From contig JAUROD010000019.1 of the NCBI GenBank assembly GCA_030835845.1, positions 1 to 34,055 on the forward strand: DNA of 34,055 nt, read 5' to 3'. The notes beneath the pieces are model-generated. The model ran no database searches and was not told the DNA's origin. It was given only the letters and a program-made list of their open reading frames with translations. This stretch comes from Flavobacteriaceae bacterium. GTDB taxonomy: Bacteria > Bacteroidota > Bacteroidia > Flavobacteriales > Flavobacteriaceae. Position 1 is the stretch's first letter, and each line of letters begins with the position of its first letter. Shown one piece after another: positions 24,204-32,276 of this stretch. A program made the position numbers and the translations under genes.

Positions 24204-24211
24204 CAAATATA
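24204..24211 (-). promoter_or_regulatory. -7 box of oxyR with overlapping 10-bp palindrome
   Basis: TATATTTG on the minus strand lies 22 bp before the oxyR ATG. The perfect palindrome TGATTAATCA (24196-24205) overlaps its downstream edge and could be an autoregulatory operator. No good -33 box. Confidence 0.45.
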
Positions 24212-24234
24212 ATAAGAATAAATGATAATAGTAG

Positions 24235-24942
24235 TTATTCATTGACAATACTTACTTGCATTCTTATGTTTTCGATAGGTGCCTCGCGACTATCGATGGG
24301 TTGTTCGCAAATTATATCAACAATTTCTATGCCTTCAATTACTTCACCAAAAGGGGTGTAATTTCCGTCCAGATGATAAGCACCTCCCTTTTGTTGAACA
24401 ATAAAGAACTCATATGGAGAGGCAAGTCTATGTGGGTTGTCCATTTCACTACTCGGCATGGAAACAATACCTCGATGATGTTTGAGTCCTTTTTTAACGT
24501 CAGGCGGAAGTAAATATCGTCCGATTTGTCTCCTCTTCTTTGAGGTGTTGGGATGATCTGAATTCCCCCCTTGGATAACAAAATTTGGTACAACTCGATG
24601 AAAAAAGGTGTCATTAAAATAACCTAGACGTGTTAAGTAAATAAAATTTGACTTATGATAAGGTGCTTCATCAAAAAGTTTGATGATTATATCCCCAAAC
24701 CGTGTACTGACTTTTACTTTTGAAGGAAGTTTATTTTTTTGATATTCAAATAAGAAAGGAATTGCATTCTTTTCATTTAATAATAGTGTTGGCTCCTCTA
24801 TTAGTAATTTATTTTTCTTTTTAACTTTGGTTAAAACTTTCTTTGGATTTGGTGGTTTAGATAATTTTTTTTCAGCGGAAGAGGAGCAACTCACACCAAA
24901 AAAAACAATTGAGATTAAAGTTAAAACAATGATTTTACTCAT
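24235..24942 (-). CDS. Cyclophilin-type peptidyl-prolyl isomerase, lipoprotein
   Basis: A signal peptide ends in the lipobox GVSC (C19). A lysine-rich linker follows to about residue 75, then the cyclophilin domain: RFGDIIIKLFDEAPYHKSNF, YFNDTFFHRVVPNFVIQGG, GIVSMPSSEMDNP, ASPYEFFIVQQ and LDGNYTPFGEVIEG. The catalytic arginine of FHRV is kept. It catalyses cis-trans isomerisation of prolyl bonds in exported proteins, probably at the periplasmic side of a membrane. The first codon directly abuts the start codon of the divergent NUDIX gene. Confidence 0.9.
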   Translation of the reverse strand: MSKIIVLTLISIVFFGVSCSSSAEKKLSKPPNPKKVLTKVKKKNKLLIEEPTLLLNEKNAIPFLFEYQKNKLPSKVKVSTRFGDIIIKLFDEAPYHKSNFIYLTRLGYFNDTFFHRVVPNFVIQGGNSDHPNTSKKRRQIGRYLLPPDVKKGLKHHRGIVSMPSSEMDNPHRLASPYEFFIVQQKGGAYHLDGNYTPFGEVIEGIEIVDIICEQPIDSREAPIENIRMQVSIVNE

Positions 24943-25584
24943 ATGGAGATGAATGATATTAAATTACTAGCTACTAAATTAGAGGAAATTCCAAGACCTG
25001 GAAAGATTGCGCATCTAAAAATGGCTCCAAAATTCAGAATATCATCTATTGATATATTTTTAAATCCACCTAAAGACGCAAAACAAGCTGCAGTAATGAT
25101 TTTATTGTATCCAGATAAAATGGGTGAACTTTCATTTAGTTTAATTCAAAGAACACAATATAACGGAAAACATTCCGGGCAAATAAGTTTTCCTGGAGGC
25201 AAAACGGAACAAAATGATGATTCTCTTTGGCAAACAGCATTACGCGAAACTCAAGAAGAAATTGGAGTAGTCCAATCAGAAGTTAATTTCATCAAAGAAT
25301 TGACACCTACTTTTATCCCACCAAGCAATTTTCATGTGTTCCCTTTTTTGAGTTATTCTCAAAACCAACCGGAATTCATTCCTGAACTAGATGAAGTAGA
25401 TCATATAATCCAAATTCCTTTGAAATTATTGATGGATGATTTATCCGTTCAAAAGGGAATTATTTCGGCTTCATACGCAAAGGCAAAAGAAGTCCCAATG
25501 TTTGTTTTTGGGGACTATGAAGTATGGGGTGCAACAGCAATGATATTATCGGAGTTAAGAGAACTATTGCGATTAGTCAAATAG
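24943..25584 (+). CDS. CoA pyrophosphatase (NUDIX hydrolase)
   Basis: Hydrolyses coenzyme A or its derivatives to 3',5'-ADP and phosphopantetheine. The NUDIX box is GGKTEQNDDSLWQTALRETQ followed by EEIGV, with the preceding QISFPGG and the later LTPTFIPPSNFHVFPFLSY that mark the CoA-type subgroup. Length 213 is typical. The start may be 24943 or the ATG two codons later (24949); the cyclophilin start codon lies immediately before it, so neither gene has an intergenic promoter. An acyltransferase gene follows after 26 bp. Confidence 0.9.
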   Translation: MEMNDIKLLATKLEEIPRPGKIAHLKMAPKFRISSIDIFLNPPKDAKQAAVMILLYPDKMGELSFSLIQRTQYNGKHSGQISFPGGKTEQNDDSLWQTALRETQEEIGVVQSEVNFIKELTPTFIPPSNFHVFPFLSYSQNQPEFIPELDEVDHIIQIPLKLLMDDLSVQKGIISASYAKAKEVPMFVFGDYEVWGATAMILSELRELLRLVK

Positions 25585-25595
25585 TCTTATCTTTG
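25567..25595 (+). promoter_or_regulatory. Promoter of the acyltransferase gene
   Basis: TTG (25567-25569), 18 bp, TATCTTTG (25588-25595). The -7 box sits 15 bp before the ATG at 25611 and inside the longer frame that starts at 25524, favouring 25611 as the start. Confidence 0.5.
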
Positions 25596-25610
25596 ATTGA
25601 TTTTAGATGT

Positions 25611-26408
25611 ATGAAGCTGTTCGAACGTAATCCTTTTGGTCATTACCTTTTCTTAAAAAAAATGTTAATTCGTTATATGGGTTATTTAACTCATCGACGT
25701 TATCGTGGTTTTAACGAATTAAAAATAGAGGGTTCAGACCAAATAAAAAATCTACCTGGGGTAAATGTTTTATTTGTATCCAATCATCAAACATATTATG
25801 CTGATGTTGTAGCCATGTTTCATGTTTTTAATGCAAGTTTAAAAGGTCGAATAGATAGCATCAAAAATGTAGGGTATTTGTGGAACCCAAAACTCAATAT
25901 TTATTACATAGCAGCTAAAGAAACAATGAAAGCAGGACTACTTCCACGTATTTTAGCCTATGCCGGATCTATCTCTATAGAGCGGACATGGAGGGAAGCA
26001 GGTAAGGATGTTCAGCGACAAGTTAAAATGAGTGATATTTCGAATATTGGCAAAGCACTTGAGGATGGCTGGGTAATTACCTTTCCTCAAGGAACCACCA
26101 CACCATTTAGACCTATGCGAAAGGGTACTGCTCATATTATAAAAAAATATAAACCAATTGTAGTTCCTATCGTTATCGACGGTTTTAGACGATCGTTTGA
26201 CAAAAAGGGTTTAATGATAAAGAAAAAGGGGATTCTTCAATCAATAGTGATAAAAGCACCATTAGAGATTGATTATGATAATGATACCTCAGAAGAGATT
26301 ATTGAAAAAATTCAGTTCGCAATAGAGCAACACCCTTCATTCCTAAAGGTACTTTCTGCCAAAGAAATTGAAGAACAGGAACAATTAAACAAACAACGTG
26401 AATGGTAG
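25611..26408 (+). CDS. 1-acylglycerol-3-phosphate acyltransferase-like protein (PlsC family)
   Basis: The 265-residue protein (KLFERNPFGHYLFLKK start) belongs to the LPLAT superfamily and would add a second acyl chain in phospholipid synthesis at the membrane. Motif I is VSNHQTYYADVVAMFHVFN, where His and Asp are separated by five residues and not the usual four. Motif III reads FPQGTTTPFRPMRKG in place of FPEGTRS, and motif IV VVPIVIDGF is present. The deviations recur, as I recall, in Bacteroidota, so a different acyl acceptor is possible. It ends 4 bp before the convergent membrane-protein gene. Confidence 0.82.
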   Translation: MKLFERNPFGHYLFLKKMLIRYMGYLTHRRYRGFNELKIEGSDQIKNLPGVNVLFVSNHQTYYADVVAMFHVFNASLKGRIDSIKNVGYLWNPKLNIYYIAAKETMKAGLLPRILAYAGSISIERTWREAGKDVQRQVKMSDISNIGKALEDGWVITFPQGTTTPFRPMRKGTAHIIKKYKPIVVPIVIDGFRRSFDKKGLMIKKKGILQSIVIKAPLEIDYDNDTSEEIIEKIQFAIEQHPSFLKVLSAKEIEEQEQLNKQREW

Positions 26409-26412
26409 GCAG

Positions 26413-27042
26413 TTAATCCAATTTATTAGCCTCCATTAGTTCTTTTTCGTTGCGTTTTAATGATGCTAAAAATCTACCATATACAAGGTAGTAGATTAAC
26501 CCTAAAAATGCCGTTAATACAATTATTACACCCATAATAATAAGAAGTATCAAATACCACGAAACGTCATTGTTGTTATTCAACGATTTATAAGACGGAT
26601 CATATTCAATGCTTGAAATCATTACTACAGTAAGAAAAATAAAAATCAGCACCAAATTCGATAGTATATAAAGATTAACTGATTTTCTAGTTTTAAGAAT
26701 TGCAGATAAATGACCTTTTATGGAATCACTTACCGATATACTTCTGTAGTTTTGAAAAAAGCGAAAGCTAAAGTATAGAAGAAGTCCATAACCCATATAG
26801 GTCACTCCTTTGGCAAATCCATAAAGATGAATACTTCGATAATATTCAAAAGATTGACCATAATTTGGGACTAGAATTGGAAAAAGCATATAAAGGATAA
26901 ACTCACCAATACTGAGGTAAAAAATCCAACGGATATTTGATGTAGATTTTTTGGTCAACAGTTGATTTAATTCCTTATCAGTATACTTTTTCCGAAATGA
27001 TTGCTTAGCCCATTTATTTTTGAGTCCTTCTAATTCATCCAT
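26413..27042 (-). CDS. Membrane protein partner of the ECF sigma factor
   Basis: The 209-residue protein has a soluble N-terminus (LEGLKNKWAKQSFRKKYTDK), then four hydrophobic helices at about 38-58, 76-95, 120-142 and 160-188, and a charged C-terminus. The gene overlaps the sigma factor gene by 8 bp, the usual arrangement of an anti-sigma factor. It has no recognisable zinc-binding anti-sigma motif, so that role is inference from context only. It could also be a member of an uncharacterised Bacteroidota membrane family that always follows such sigma genes. Confidence 0.6.
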   Translation of the reverse strand: MDELEGLKNKWAKQSFRKKYTDKELNQLLTKKSTSNIRWIFYLSIGEFILYMLFPILVPNYGQSFEYYRSIHLYGFAKGVTYMGYGLLLYFSFRFFQNYRSISVSDSIKGHLSAILKTRKSVNLYILSNLVLIFIFLTVVMISSIEYDPSYKSLNNNNDVSWYLILLIIMGVIIVLTAFLGLIYYLVYGRFLASLKRNEKELMEANKLD

Positions 27043-27544
27043 TTTTTCTGCTGTTTATTAGTGCTTTCAATCGCTGCTTTATACGATTAATTTTAACCCT
27101 CGCGTTGATTGATGAAATTCCTAAAGTTTCTGAAATTTCATCGTACTTTTTATCTTCAAGATACAACAGAGTGAGTGCTTTATCAATCTCTGAAAAACTT
27201 TCTATTTGTTTATACAACCATTCTATTTGATCATCTTTTTCAGAATCATATTCATCTTCTTTCATCAAAAAATGCTCTTCCTCTAATGCGTACCCGTTGA
27301 GTTGTTTTTTTTGCTTTCGATATAGGGTAATTGCTGTATTTAGACCAACCCGATACATCCAAGTGGAAAATTTAGATTTTCCCTCGAATCTATCATAAGA
27401 TTTCCATAGTTGAATTGAAATTTCTTGGAATAAGTCATTGTGCGAATCTTTTCCATTTGTGTACATTCTACAAATTTTATGCACAATATTTTGATGCTCA
27501 TCAAGAAGTGCTACAAATTCAATCTCTTTATGTTTTGAGTCCAT
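27035..27544 (-). CDS. ECF-type RNA polymerase sigma factor
   Basis: A 169-residue sigma-70 family protein with region 2 (DLFQEISIQLWKSYDRFEGK, then KFSTWMYRVGLNTAI) and region 4 with a helix-turn-helix (LLYLEDKKYDEISETLGISS, then NARVKINRIKQRLK). It lacks regions 1 and 3, as in ECF sigma factors. It would direct RNA polymerase to a stress regulon. The unit is sodC - sigma - membrane protein, with 21 bp between the sodC stop and the sigma start, which suggests control by or for oxidative stress. Confidence 0.93.
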   Translation of the reverse strand: MDSKHKEIEFVALLDEHQNIVHKICRMYTNGKDSHNDLFQEISIQLWKSYDRFEGKSKFSTWMYRVGLNTAITLYRKQKKQLNGYALEEEHFLMKEDEYDSEKDDQIEWLYKQIESFSEIDKALTLLYLEDKKYDEISETLGISSINARVKINRIKQRLKALINSRKNG

Positions 27545-27565
27545 GGAAACCCTCAGGATAAGTTA

Positions 27566-28318
27566 CTATTGGATTAAACCCGCACAACTAATGCGAGCTC
27601 CAGCTGCCCCTGAAGGTTGTGATAATAAATCGTCCTCACCTTGGTGAACAATTATCGCCTTCCCTAGAATATTTTTATTTTCATCTTCACAACCAATGCA
27701 CCACAAGTCAGTACTTAATTGTACCATACCATGCCCAGATTCGTCGGCTATGAAATTACCAATATCACCGCGGTGAAAACCTAGATCACTTCCCCAACTC
27801 CCGTGAGGTTCAAAAGTTGGATTCCAATGTCCTCCAGATGATTTCCCGTCATCGGAACTACAGTCTGCTTTTTCATGAATATGAATTGCATGAACCCCTG
27901 GTGTTAGACCGTTAATATGTGCCTCTAAGGAAACTTTTCCCTCAGATTCTGTAAAAGTTACCATACCAGATGTACTCGTCCCACTTTTTGGATTCAAAGA
28001 AAAGCTGACTTTTTTCACCATTTCTTTATGCCCTTTATCTGTACTATCTGTTTCATGATTTTTGTGAGAATTTCCCGAAGAATATTTGCTGATAATTTGA
28101 TCAATATCTTCTTTATTACCTTCAATTACTTCAATCTCTTTAGTGATTTTATCCCCCTGTTTCAAAGAGGTAGTTATTGTTGCTTTAACGATAGAATCAT
28201 TTACAACCATTTTCTCGATGTGAATTTCTTTTTTTGCCTCATTTTTATTGTTGTTCTGACAACTTATAAGTGATGTTAGAAAAAAAAGTGCTACGATTGC
28301 TGTAGTTTGAATTTTCAT
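27566..28318 (-). CDS. sodC: Cu/Zn superoxide dismutase, lipoprotein
   Basis: The lipobox LISC (C20) anchors the protein outside the cytoplasm, where it dismutates superoxide. Residues 21-102 form an extra N-terminal region with a His-rich stretch (SGNSHKNHETDSTDKGHKE). The SOD domain starts at about 103. Metal ligands are visible at H146 and H148 (AIHIHE), H164 (GGHWNP), H172, H182 and D185 (FHRGDIGN), and H225 (IIVHQGEDD). The C153-C245 pair would form the usual disulfide. An unusual extra C207-x-x-C210 pair lies in a loop. It leads the operon with the ECF sigma factor. Confidence 0.94.
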   Translation of the reverse strand: MKIQTTAIVALFFLTSLISCQNNNKNEAKKEIHIEKMVVNDSIVKATITTSLKQGDKITKEIEVIEGNKEDIDQIISKYSSGNSHKNHETDSTDKGHKEMVKKVSFSLNPKSGTSTSGMVTFTESEGKVSLEAHINGLTPGVHAIHIHEKADCSSDDGKSSGGHWNPTFEPHGSWGSDLGFHRGDIGNFIADESGHGMVQLSTDLWCIGCEDENKNILGKAIIVHQGEDDLLSQPSGAAGARISCAGLIQ

Positions 28319-28338
28319 AGGTTCTAATTTTAATCATT

Positions 28339-28368
28339 GAAAGATACTTATTTTTGATTGGCTACAAA
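28339..28368 (-). promoter_or_regulatory. Probable promoter of the sodC-sigma operon
   Basis: On the minus strand TTTG (28368-28365), 18 bp, TATCTTTC (28346-28339). The -7 box has one mismatch to TAnnTTTG. It lies 21 bp before the sodC ATG. Confidence 0.45.
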
Positions 28369-28436
28369 AATTGTAAATGTTAATAGAGTATAATGAAATG
28401 AGAATAATTTTTTTTTAATGTATATTTAAAAGAAAA

Positions 28437-29459
28437 TTGAAAAAATTACTTTTGGCCCTAACAGGATCACTCTTATTAACAGGATGTAAAAGCACTTATA
28501 AAACGTTATCATTTGACGAAACAAAAATTCCAGAGGCTCCAGATTACGCGAATGAAGACTTTTGGGCTGTACTTCCAGACAAGCACCCATTAGAATTAAA
28601 AAATGTGATTGGTAGCAAAACGGAAGCTAAACGAGCGGATGTTTTTTTTATCTATCCAACTATTTTAACAGACAGAAAAAATACAGCTTGGAATGCTGAC
28701 ATTCGTGACCCCGAAATTCGTAAAGACGTACTTGAAGGGACGATTGCATATCAAGCATCAGCTTTTGAAGCAGCTGGAAATTTATATGCTCCTTTTTACC
28801 GACAATCTCACTATAAAATATATGTAGCACCGTATGACAAAGAAGAAGCTCCATCAAGGAACGTTGCGTATAGTGATGTTCGTAAAGCATTTCAGTATTA
28901 TTTAGATAATTATAATAATGGCAAACCCATTATTCTTGCTTCACATAGTCAAGGAAGCATAATGGGTAAAATGTTATTACTTGATTTTTTCGATAACAAG
29001 CCACTGCAACAAAGACTAGTTGCAGCTTATCTTCCTGGAATTCGGGTCATGGAAATAGAGTTTAAGACAATTAAAAGTCTTGAAACTCCTATATCAACTA
29101 ATGGATATGTAAGTTGGAACACCTACAAAAGAAAAAAATATCCAAAACGCTACAAGGAATGGTACAGTGGAGGAACCGTTACAAATCCAATCACGTGGGG
29201 AAATGAGATTAGATCAAACTATGATCAACATCTGGGAGTACTCAACACAGACAACCAAATATATCCAAATGCTCTTGAGGTTGAGGTTATTGATGGAATG
29301 TTGTGGTCAACAGTTCCAAAAATCCCTAAACGTTTCTTCCTATCTCTAATAAAAAATTATCATTTTGCTGACATCAATCTATTTTGGAAAGATATTCAGC
29401 AAAATGCCATTCAACGGGTTGATAATTGGTTCAAAAAAAATCAACCAGATGTTGAGTAA
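28437..29459 (+). CDS. DUF3089-type alpha/beta hydrolase lipoprotein, TTG start
   Basis: The start codon is TTG; it gives an ideal lipoprotein signal (KKLLLALTGSLLLTGC, C17), and no in-frame ATG is nearby upstream. The protein has 340 residues. DUF3089 features are DVFFIYPTILT, QASAFEAAGNLYAPFYRQ, and the nucleophile elbow ILASHSQGSIMG, with a late NYHFADINLFW that carries the probable catalytic histidine. It is predicted to be an exported esterase-like enzyme of unknown substrate. The next gene begins within its last 11 bp. Confidence 0.83.
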   Translation: MKKLLLALTGSLLLTGCKSTYKTLSFDETKIPEAPDYANEDFWAVLPDKHPLELKNVIGSKTEAKRADVFFIYPTILTDRKNTAWNADIRDPEIRKDVLEGTIAYQASAFEAAGNLYAPFYRQSHYKIYVAPYDKEEAPSRNVAYSDVRKAFQYYLDNYNNGKPIILASHSQGSIMGKMLLLDFFDNKPLQQRLVAAYLPGIRVMEIEFKTIKSLETPISTNGYVSWNTYKRKKYPKRYKEWYSGGTVTNPITWGNEIRSNYDQHLGVLNTDNQIYPNALEVEVIDGMLWSTVPKIPKRFFLSLIKNYHFADINLFWKDIQQNAIQRVDNWFKKNQPDVE

Positions 29460-29985
29460 CATTCTACTTACTTGTAAAACAGAATGGATAAAGGCCAAAA
29501 CAAATCGCAATCATCCATTTCGATACTTTGTCCTTGGTACAGTTAATTCAAAGGGAAATCCTGAGCTTAGGACAGTAGTTCTTAGAAACTTCGATTCTAC
29601 TGAAAATTTATTTACCATTTTTACTGATTCAAGAACAAAGAAAATTATTGATCTAACGGAAAATTCCTCTGCTGAATTACTTTTCTATGATCATAGAAAA
29701 TTAACTCAAATAAGAGTCAAAGTAAACTGCATTTCAATTGAAGAGAGTGAAAAGGACTTTATTCAACAGTCTCCAAATGCTCAAAAGGATTACACTAGTG
29801 TTAGTTCTCCAGGAACAATATTAAAGTCAATGGACGATGTAATGTATTCTGAATTTAATTATTTTCGAAAGTTAATCTTTAAACCCTATCAAATAGAATA
29901 CCTACGCTTGATGCGACCAAATCATCAGCGTGCAGTTTTTAATTTAAAAAATGAAGAATGGATTGGTAATTTCATTACCCCATAG
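29449..29985 (+). CDS. Pyridoxamine 5'-phosphate oxidase-like flavin-binding protein
   Basis: From the ATG at 29449 the protein has 178 residues and begins LSNILLTCKTEWIKAKTNRN. The split-barrel FMN-binding fold is supported by NPELRTVVLRNFD, FTIFTDSRTKKIIDL, AELLFYDHRKLTQIRV and a C-terminal LRLMRPNHQRAVF. The tail pattern resembles the Alr4036-type group more than true PdxH (about 215 residues), so vitamin B6 synthesis is not certain. The start overlaps the DUF3089 gene by 11 bp; a TTG at 29365 is too deep in that gene. Confidence 0.78.
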   Translation: MLSNILLTCKTEWIKAKTNRNHPFRYFVLGTVNSKGNPELRTVVLRNFDSTENLFTIFTDSRTKKIIDLTENSSAELLFYDHRKLTQIRVKVNCISIEESEKDFIQQSPNAQKDYTSVSSPGTILKSMDDVMYSEFNYFRKLIFKPYQIEYLRLMRPNHQRAVFNLKNEEWIGNFITP

Positions 29986-30028
29986 GGTAACGTATTTTTT
30001 TGTAGTTTAGAGCATATAGTTTTTAATT

Positions 30029-31483
30029 ATGAAAAAAAATAACACAGCAAATTCTTCAAGAAGAGATTTTGTTAAAAAAAGTCTTTTCGCTTCATCAATA
30101 GTAATTGTACCTCGTCATGTTTTAGGAGGTCCTGGTTTTGTTTCCCCAAGTGATCGACTTAACATTGCATCTGTAGGTGCTGGTGGAAAAGGAAGAGGGG
30201 ATATTATTAATGCTTCAGTAAACGGGCGTGAACGTGTTGTTGGTCTTTGCGATATAGATCCAACAGGTAAGCATGGAGTAACTGAGGTGAGGAAACATTT
30301 TTCAGAGGCTACATTTTATCGTGATTTCCGAGTGATGTTTGACAACGAAAAAGATCTTGATGCAGTAACAATATCTACACCTGATCACACGCATGCTGTT
30401 ATTGCAATGGAAGCAATGAAAAGAGGGATTCACGTTTATGTTCAAAAGCCTCTCACACACAATATAAGCGAGGCACGTTTATTAACCGAAACAGCTCGTG
30501 CTCAGAAAATTGTTTCTCAAATGGGAAATCAAGGAGCTTCAAACCCAGCTCAATTGCAAGTTCAAGAATGGATAAACTCTGGAAAAATTGGGAATGTACA
30601 CACAATAAAGGTTTGGACTAATCGTCCAGTATGGCCACAAGGAATACCAATTCCATCACCAGATCCTGAAAATAAACCTGAAAATCTAGCTTGGGATTTA
30701 TGGTTAGGACCTGCTAAAAAAACCCCATACAGCTCAGCTATGCATCCATTTAATTGGAGAGGATGGTGGGAATATGGTACAGGAGCATTGGGAGATATGG
30801 GTTGCCACTTGATTGATGTCCCTTTCAAAGCACTTAAACTTAAATATCCAACTGCTGTAGAATGTAGCGTTGGAAGTGTTTATAAACAAATGTGGACTGC
30901 TGAGTACCTTCCTGAAGGTTGCCCACCATCATCTTTTGTAACAATTAATTTTGGTGCTACAGAGACCAATACAACACCAATTAAAATGGAATGGTCCGAT
31001 GGGGGAATTCGGCCTGCTCATCCGGAGTTAATTCCAGCTGACGATTTTATTGGTGACCCAAATAATGCAAATGGTGTAATGATGATTGGTGAAAAAGGAA
31101 TTATTACTACTGGAGTCTATGGTTATAACCCTAGATTATATCTTCCTGGAGAAGAGGTTACTACCTATGAACAACCTGAAGAAAATGAACCAGAACATGG
31201 ACATCAACGCAAATGGATTGATGCCGTAAAAGCTGGATTTAATAGTGATGAGCATAAAGCACTCACTTCCTCCTTTGATTATTCAGGACCACTTACTGAA
31301 ACCGTTTTGATGGGAAATATTGCTATTCGATCATATCTTTTAAGGAAACAAAACGAGGAAAGATTTGAATATTATGGTCAGAAAAAATTATTGTGGGATG
31401 GAAACGCTATGCGAATTACTAACCTTGAAGAAGCAAACCAGTTTGTTGGAAGAAATTATAGATCTGGTTGGGAGTTAAGCTAG
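30029..31483 (+). CDS. Tat-exported Gfo/Idh/MocA-family oxidoreductase
   Basis: The N-terminus contains a twin-arginine signal (SSRRDFVKKSLFASSIVIV), so the folded, cofactor-bearing enzyme is exported. The NAD(P)-binding Rossmann part reads IASVGAGGKGRGD and CDIDPTGKHG. The catalytic lysine lies in VQKPLTHNISEA (QKP in place of the common EKP). The C-terminal domain includes NWRGWWEYGTGALGDMGCHLID. At 484 residues it is of the long Bacteroidota type. These enzymes oxidise or epimerise sugars and inositols, or act as glycosidases; the substrate is unknown. An SDR and a TIM-barrel isomerase follow closely, suggesting one sugar-related operon. Confidence 0.9.
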   Translation: MKKNNTANSSRRDFVKKSLFASSIVIVPRHVLGGPGFVSPSDRLNIASVGAGGKGRGDIINASVNGRERVVGLCDIDPTGKHGVTEVRKHFSEATFYRDFRVMFDNEKDLDAVTISTPDHTHAVIAMEAMKRGIHVYVQKPLTHNISEARLLTETARAQKIVSQMGNQGASNPAQLQVQEWINSGKIGNVHTIKVWTNRPVWPQGIPIPSPDPENKPENLAWDLWLGPAKKTPYSSAMHPFNWRGWWEYGTGALGDMGCHLIDVPFKALKLKYPTAVECSVGSVYKQMWTAEYLPEGCPPSSFVTINFGATETNTTPIKMEWSDGGIRPAHPELIPADDFIGDPNNANGVMMIGEKGIITTGVYGYNPRLYLPGEEVTTYEQPEENEPEHGHQRKWIDAVKAGFNSDEHKALTSSFDYSGPLTETVLMGNIAIRSYLLRKQNEERFEYYGQKKLLWDGNAMRITNLEEANQFVGRNYRSGWELS

Positions 31484-31485
31484 AA

Positions 31486-32274
31486 ATGATGAAAGATGAT
31501 GTAATTTGGATTACGGGTGCTTCTTCAGGAATTGGAGAAGAATTAGCTCTACAGTATTCAAAACGTGGAAATAAATTAGTTCTCTCTGCGAGAAGAGAGG
31601 ATGAGTTAGAAAGAGTTAAGTCGCTTTGTTCAAATCCAAATAATGTTGCGATTGTCCCTCTAGATCTAACAAAATTTGATGAAATTCCCTCCAAAGTTAT
31701 TCAGGCTAAGAAGTGTTTTGACAAAATTGACATATTAATTAATAATGGTGGAGTAAGTCAACGTTCTTTGATTGCAGAGACCTCTTTCGAAGTATATCAG
31801 CGACTTATAGAAATAAATTATTTAGGAACTTTAGCACTTACAAAAGCATTGTTACCCTACTTTATAGAAAGACAAAAAGGTCATTTTGTTGTAGTTACCA
31901 GTGTAATGGGGAAATACGGTTCTCCATTTAGATCAGGTTATTGTGGAGCAAAACATGCCTTACATGGTTTTTTCGATGTTTTACGAATGGAACATCAAAA
32001 GGATAATATTTCAGTTAGTCTAATCTGCCCCGGGTTTGTACAGACACAAGTAACTGTAAATGCATTAACGGGAGATGGAAATAAATTAGGACACGATGAT
32101 CCTGCTACAAGATCTGGACTTAAAGTCACTTCTTTTTGTCGGGACATGATTCGAGCTATTGACAATAAAAAATGGGAAAGCTATTTTGGAAGAAAAGAAA
32201 AGTTAGGAGTTTATTTAAAGCGACTGTCACAAAAGTTATTACATAATGTAGTTTTACGTTCAAATGTCAGGTAG
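31486..32274 (+). CDS. Short-chain dehydrogenase/reductase
   Basis: From the ATG at 31486 (2 bp after the previous stop; a TTG at 31468 lies inside it) the protein has 262 residues. Classical SDR motifs are GASSGIGEE for NAD(P) binding, NNGGVSQRS, the catalytic serine in VVVTSVMGKYGSPF, and the YCGAKHALHGF Tyr-x-x-x-Lys pair. NGGV replaces the usual NNAG motif. Charged residues after the second strand (SARRED) favour NADP(H). It is cytoplasmic, unlike the exported neighbours. The substrate cannot be told. It ends 2 bp before the next start. Confidence 0.88.
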   Translation: MMKDDVIWITGASSGIGEELALQYSKRGNKLVLSARREDELERVKSLCSNPNNVAIVPLDLTKFDEIPSKVIQAKKCFDKIDILINNGGVSQRSLIAETSFEVYQRLIEINYLGTLALTKALLPYFIERQKGHFVVVTSVMGKYGSPFRSGYCGAKHALHGFFDVLRMEHQKDNISVSLICPGFVQTQVTVNALTGDGNKLGHDDPATRSGLKVTSFCRDMIRAIDNKKWESYFGRKEKLGVYLKRLSQKLLHNVVLRSNVR

Positions 32275-32276
32275 TT

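Noticed and set aside
25524-25610. Upstream extension of the acyltransferase frame.
   Set aside because: It overlaps the NUDIX gene and contains the -7 promoter box; homologous features begin at 25611.
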